DNA of 64,000 nt from Bathymodiolus brooksi (Eukaryota; Mollusca; Bivalvia; Mytilida; Modiolidae), in contig OY804577.1 of the NCBI GenBank assembly GCA_963680875.1, positions 147,640,196 through 147,704,195 on the forward strand, given 5' to 3'. Positions within the stretch are counted from its first letter, which is position 1, and each line of letters opens with the position of its first letter. Positions 61,471 to 64,000 of this stretch are shown in pieces. The translations under genes were made by a program, and so were the position numbers. The notes beneath the pieces are model-generated. The model was given only the letters and a program-made list of their open reading frames with translations, searched no databases and had not been told where the DNA came from.

Positions 61471-61609
61471 TTTATTTCCCTTGCATAAGGGAGATATGAA
61501 GATTTGTTCACCCGAGAAAAATCATATTTCCCGAGGGCAACACGTGAGGGAAATATGACTATTTCGAGGGTGAACAAATTTCATATCTCCCTTATGCAAG
61601 GGAAATAAA
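61471..61609. repeat. Long foldback hairpin
   Basis: TTTATTTCCCTTGCATAAGG... (61471-61500) is exactly complementary for 30 bp to 61580-61609. The inner segments (GTTCACCC, CATATTTCCC and their partners) extend pairing with mismatches to a short loop near 61540, so about 139 nt are nearly self-complementary. It is probably a foldback or MITE copy; transcribed in either direction, the RNA would form a long stem. Confidence 0.85.
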
Positions 61610-61869
61610 TGTTTTATTCCACCAGGCCAACGTTTTGGTGAATTCTGCCAAATGAAATCTTTTGGCCATCTTTGTTTACAAAATTATTATTTTGGAACAT
61701 CTCTGGAGTTATCTTTACTAATATGACCAAAGCGTTAAATCTTGAGAATTTCGAATAAGGGAAATACGATGTTTTGATAAATGTCACGTGGGATTGTTTC
61801 GACCAATCAAATTTCTATATAAGTAGAATAAATATTATAGAGTGGAATAATATCTGTTATACTTTTCAG

Positions 61870-62045
61870 AACTCAGATCTAGAACATATTCAGAAGTTGA
61901 TAAGGTCTGTCAACTCGGATGTCTCATTCTTTCTGGCTGACAAGGGAGAAATAACAAGGAGTATGGATATAGATGCTGTATTGTCAGAAACTGATTTTCA
62001 AGAAAGGTCAAAGGTCAGAGCCAGACATCTGTTATATCCTGGATG
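61870..62045 (+). CDS. Exon 7 of the DNAAF9-like gene
   Basis: 176 nt, acceptor TATACTTTTCAG, donor GATG|GTAAGT; phase 0 in, phase 2 out. It codes for NSDLEHIQKLIRSVNSDVSF, FLADKGEIT, MDIDAVLSETDF and ends RARHLLYPG plus a split Trp codon. Helix (IQKLIRSVN), strand (VSFFLA), DKGEIT turn and a SETDF segment followed by RxRxLxYPGW are the strongest basis for the C20orf194/DNAAF9 call. The protein continues beyond the window. It is the only 3' exon border in the window without a neighbouring junction repeat. Confidence 0.85.
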
Positions 62046-62119
62046 GTAAGTCAGTCATGTGATGACAGTATTAGATACATCTTCTGGATATTTACATGTA
62101 TCAGTAACTTGACCTACAT

Positions 62120-62926
62120 ATTATCTTTATATGTGCTATAATTAGGTTTACACATATTAATGTGCTATAATTAGGTTTACACATATTAATGTGCTGTAAT
62201 TATGTTTACACATATTAATGTGCTATTATTAGGTTTACACATATTAATGTGCTATAATTAGGTTTACACATATTAATGTGCTGTAATTAGGTTTACACAT
62301 ATTAATGTGCTATAATTAGGTTTACACATATTAATGTGCTATAATTAGGTTTGCACATTAATGTGCTATAATTAGGTTTACACATATTAATGTGCTGTAA
62401 TTAGGTTTACACATATTAATGTGCTATAATTAGGTTTACACATATTAATGTGCTATAATTAGGTTTACACATATTAATGTGCTATAATTAGGTTTACACA
62501 TATTAATGTGCTATAATTAGGTTTACACATATTAATGTGCTATAATTAGGTTTACACATATTAATGTGCTGCAATTAGGTTTACACATATTAATGTGCTG
62601 CAATTAGGTTTGCACATATTAATGTGCTATAATATTAGGTTTACACATATTAATGTGCTGTAATTAGGTTTACACATATTAATGTGCTATAATTAGGTTT
62701 ACACATATTAATGTGCTGTAATTAGGTTTACACATATTAATGTGCTATAATTAGGTTTACACATATTAATGTGCTGTAATTAGGTTTACACATATTAATG
62801 TGCTGTAATTAGGTTTACACATATTAATGTGCTATAATTAGGTTTACACATATTAATGTGCTATAATTAGGTTTACACATATTAATGTGCTATAATTAGG
62901 TTTACACATATTAATGTGCTATAATT
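62120..62926 (+). repeat. 29-bp minisatellite, about 28 copies
   Basis: Units GTGCTATAATTAGGTTTACAC + ATATTAAT, variants CTGTAATT, CTGCAATT, GTTTGCAC. The last unit runs into the AGCTCACC element, sharing ATAATTAG at the border. Confidence 0.93.
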
Positions 62927-64000
62927 AGCTCACCTGACCCAAAGGGTCATGTGAGCTATTGCCATCACTTGGCGTCCGTCGTCGTCGTACGTCGTAAACT
63001 TTTTCAAAAATCTTCTCCTCTGAAAGTACAAGACCAATGGAAACCAAACTTGGTATGAATCATCACTAGGGTGTCTAGTTTCAAAATTGTGTCCGGTGAT
63101 GCCGTGCACCAACCAACATGGCCACTGTTACTAAAAATAGAACATATGGTAAAATTGCAGGTTTTGGGTAATAACTCAAAAACCGTTAATAATATCAAAA
63201 ATCTGACATGGGTAAAAATGACCAGCACATCAAGATCTACCTACCCTGCAATTTTGAAGTAAATCTGATTGCCCATCTTGGAGTTATTGCCCTTTTTTCA
63301 TCAAATTTTCAAAATTTTAATACTTTTCGTCTTATATTTCAAAAACTATAAGAGATAAAGGTTAACTTTAAATTGCAAAAATGTGTGACATATCATGATC
63401 TACCCACCCTGCAATTTTTAAGTAAATCCCATTACCCATTTTGGAGTTATTTCCCTTTTTTCATCAAATTTTCAAAATTTTAATACTTTTCGTCCTTTAT
63501 TTCAAAAACTATAAGAGACAGATGGTAAGTTGAAACTGCAAACATGTTCAGCATGTCAAGATCTACATACCCTGCAATTTTGAAGTAAATTTGATTTCCC
63601 ATCTTGGAGTTATTGCCCTTTTTTCATCAATTTTTTTTTTTAATTTTAATACTTTTCGTCTTATATTTCAAAAACTATTTAGAAATAGATGTTAAGTTTA
63701 AATTGCAAAAATGTGCAGCATGTCAAGATCTACCTACCCTGCAATTTTGAAGTAAATCCCATTACCCATTTTGACCGATTATGCAAATTAGAAAAAAGGG
63801 GTGATGAAATTAAAAAAAAATCTTCTCTGAAACTACTGAGCCAATCTCAACCAAACTTTGCTGAAATGATCCTTGGGTGGTCCCCTTTCAAATTTGTGTC
63901 CGTCAGCACCGTCTTGTATCCAAGATGGCCACCATTACTAAAAATAGAAATTTCTTCAAATGGCCAAAAACGGCTCTATTTTAAGCCAGAAAGTGCCCAA
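62927..64000 (+). mobile_element. AGCTCACC-family element, cut by the window end
   Basis: Head hairpin 62927-62957 (AGCTCACCTGACCC/GGGTCATGTGAGCT, one bulge), CGTCCGTCGTCGTCGTACG, then the ~163-bp module with GAGTTATTGCCCTTTTTT (about 63280-63770, three to four copies) and from 63772 the ATTATGCAAATTAG/AAGATGGCC core as in 7753-14748. So one element joins both module types seen separately in intron 1. The tail is outside the window. Confidence 0.7.

Overview
The window is eukaryotic, AT-rich and strongly repetitive. It most likely comes from a bivalve or other lophotrochozoan mollusc. The evidence is an interspersed family starting AGCTCACCTG and carrying CCGTCGTCCGTCCGT, which I know from bivalve genomes, a tRNA-derived SINE of mollusc type, mollusc-like LINEs, and huge introns. 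No bacterial or organellar gene is present.

One host gene spans the window on the + strand. Seven internal exons can be read at 2966-3104, 30231-30319, 36823-36978, 41962-42038, 43722-43770, 45438-45519 and 61870-62045. They total 768 nt (256 codons). All have AG/GT borders and intron phases that chain without error (2|0|2|2|1|2|0|2). The product resembles part of C20orf194/DNAAF9 (Shulin), a cytoplasmic factor for axonemal dynein assembly; this identity is from memory, not from a search. Both gene ends lie outside the window.

The introns (27.1, 6.5, 5.0, 1.7, 1.7 and 16.4 kb) are nearly all repeats. About 30 kb are minisatellites: 44-bp (1-2892), 78-bp (3222-6908), ~33-bp (31146-33445), 63-bp (34093-36605), 21-bp (36968-41345), 83-86-bp (43962-45500), 70-bp (46831-57343), 32-bp (57613-60498) and 29-bp (62120-62926). 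The most striking observation is that several arrays are amplified copies of the neighbouring exon/intron junction. The 3' ends of exons 2, 3, 4 and 5 plus their splice donors, and the acceptor plus most of exon 6, are each repeated 3 to about 150 times inside the intron.

The rest is transposons, often nested. A pogo-like frame (7287-15321) holds a 7-kb AGCTCACC element with a tandem ~630-bp core. An old LINE (from about 19650 to 28962) was cut by an Academ/XPG-type DNA transposon relic (20193-23484) and by a hAT-like element (24049-28832), and the latter was itself invaded by a second LINE (about 24180-27660). Two more hAT-like elements (30332-31145 and 37414-38505) sit inside minisatellites and so date those arrays as older. 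TIR elements, a TTAA MITE, a long foldback hairpin and SINEs fill most of the remainder.
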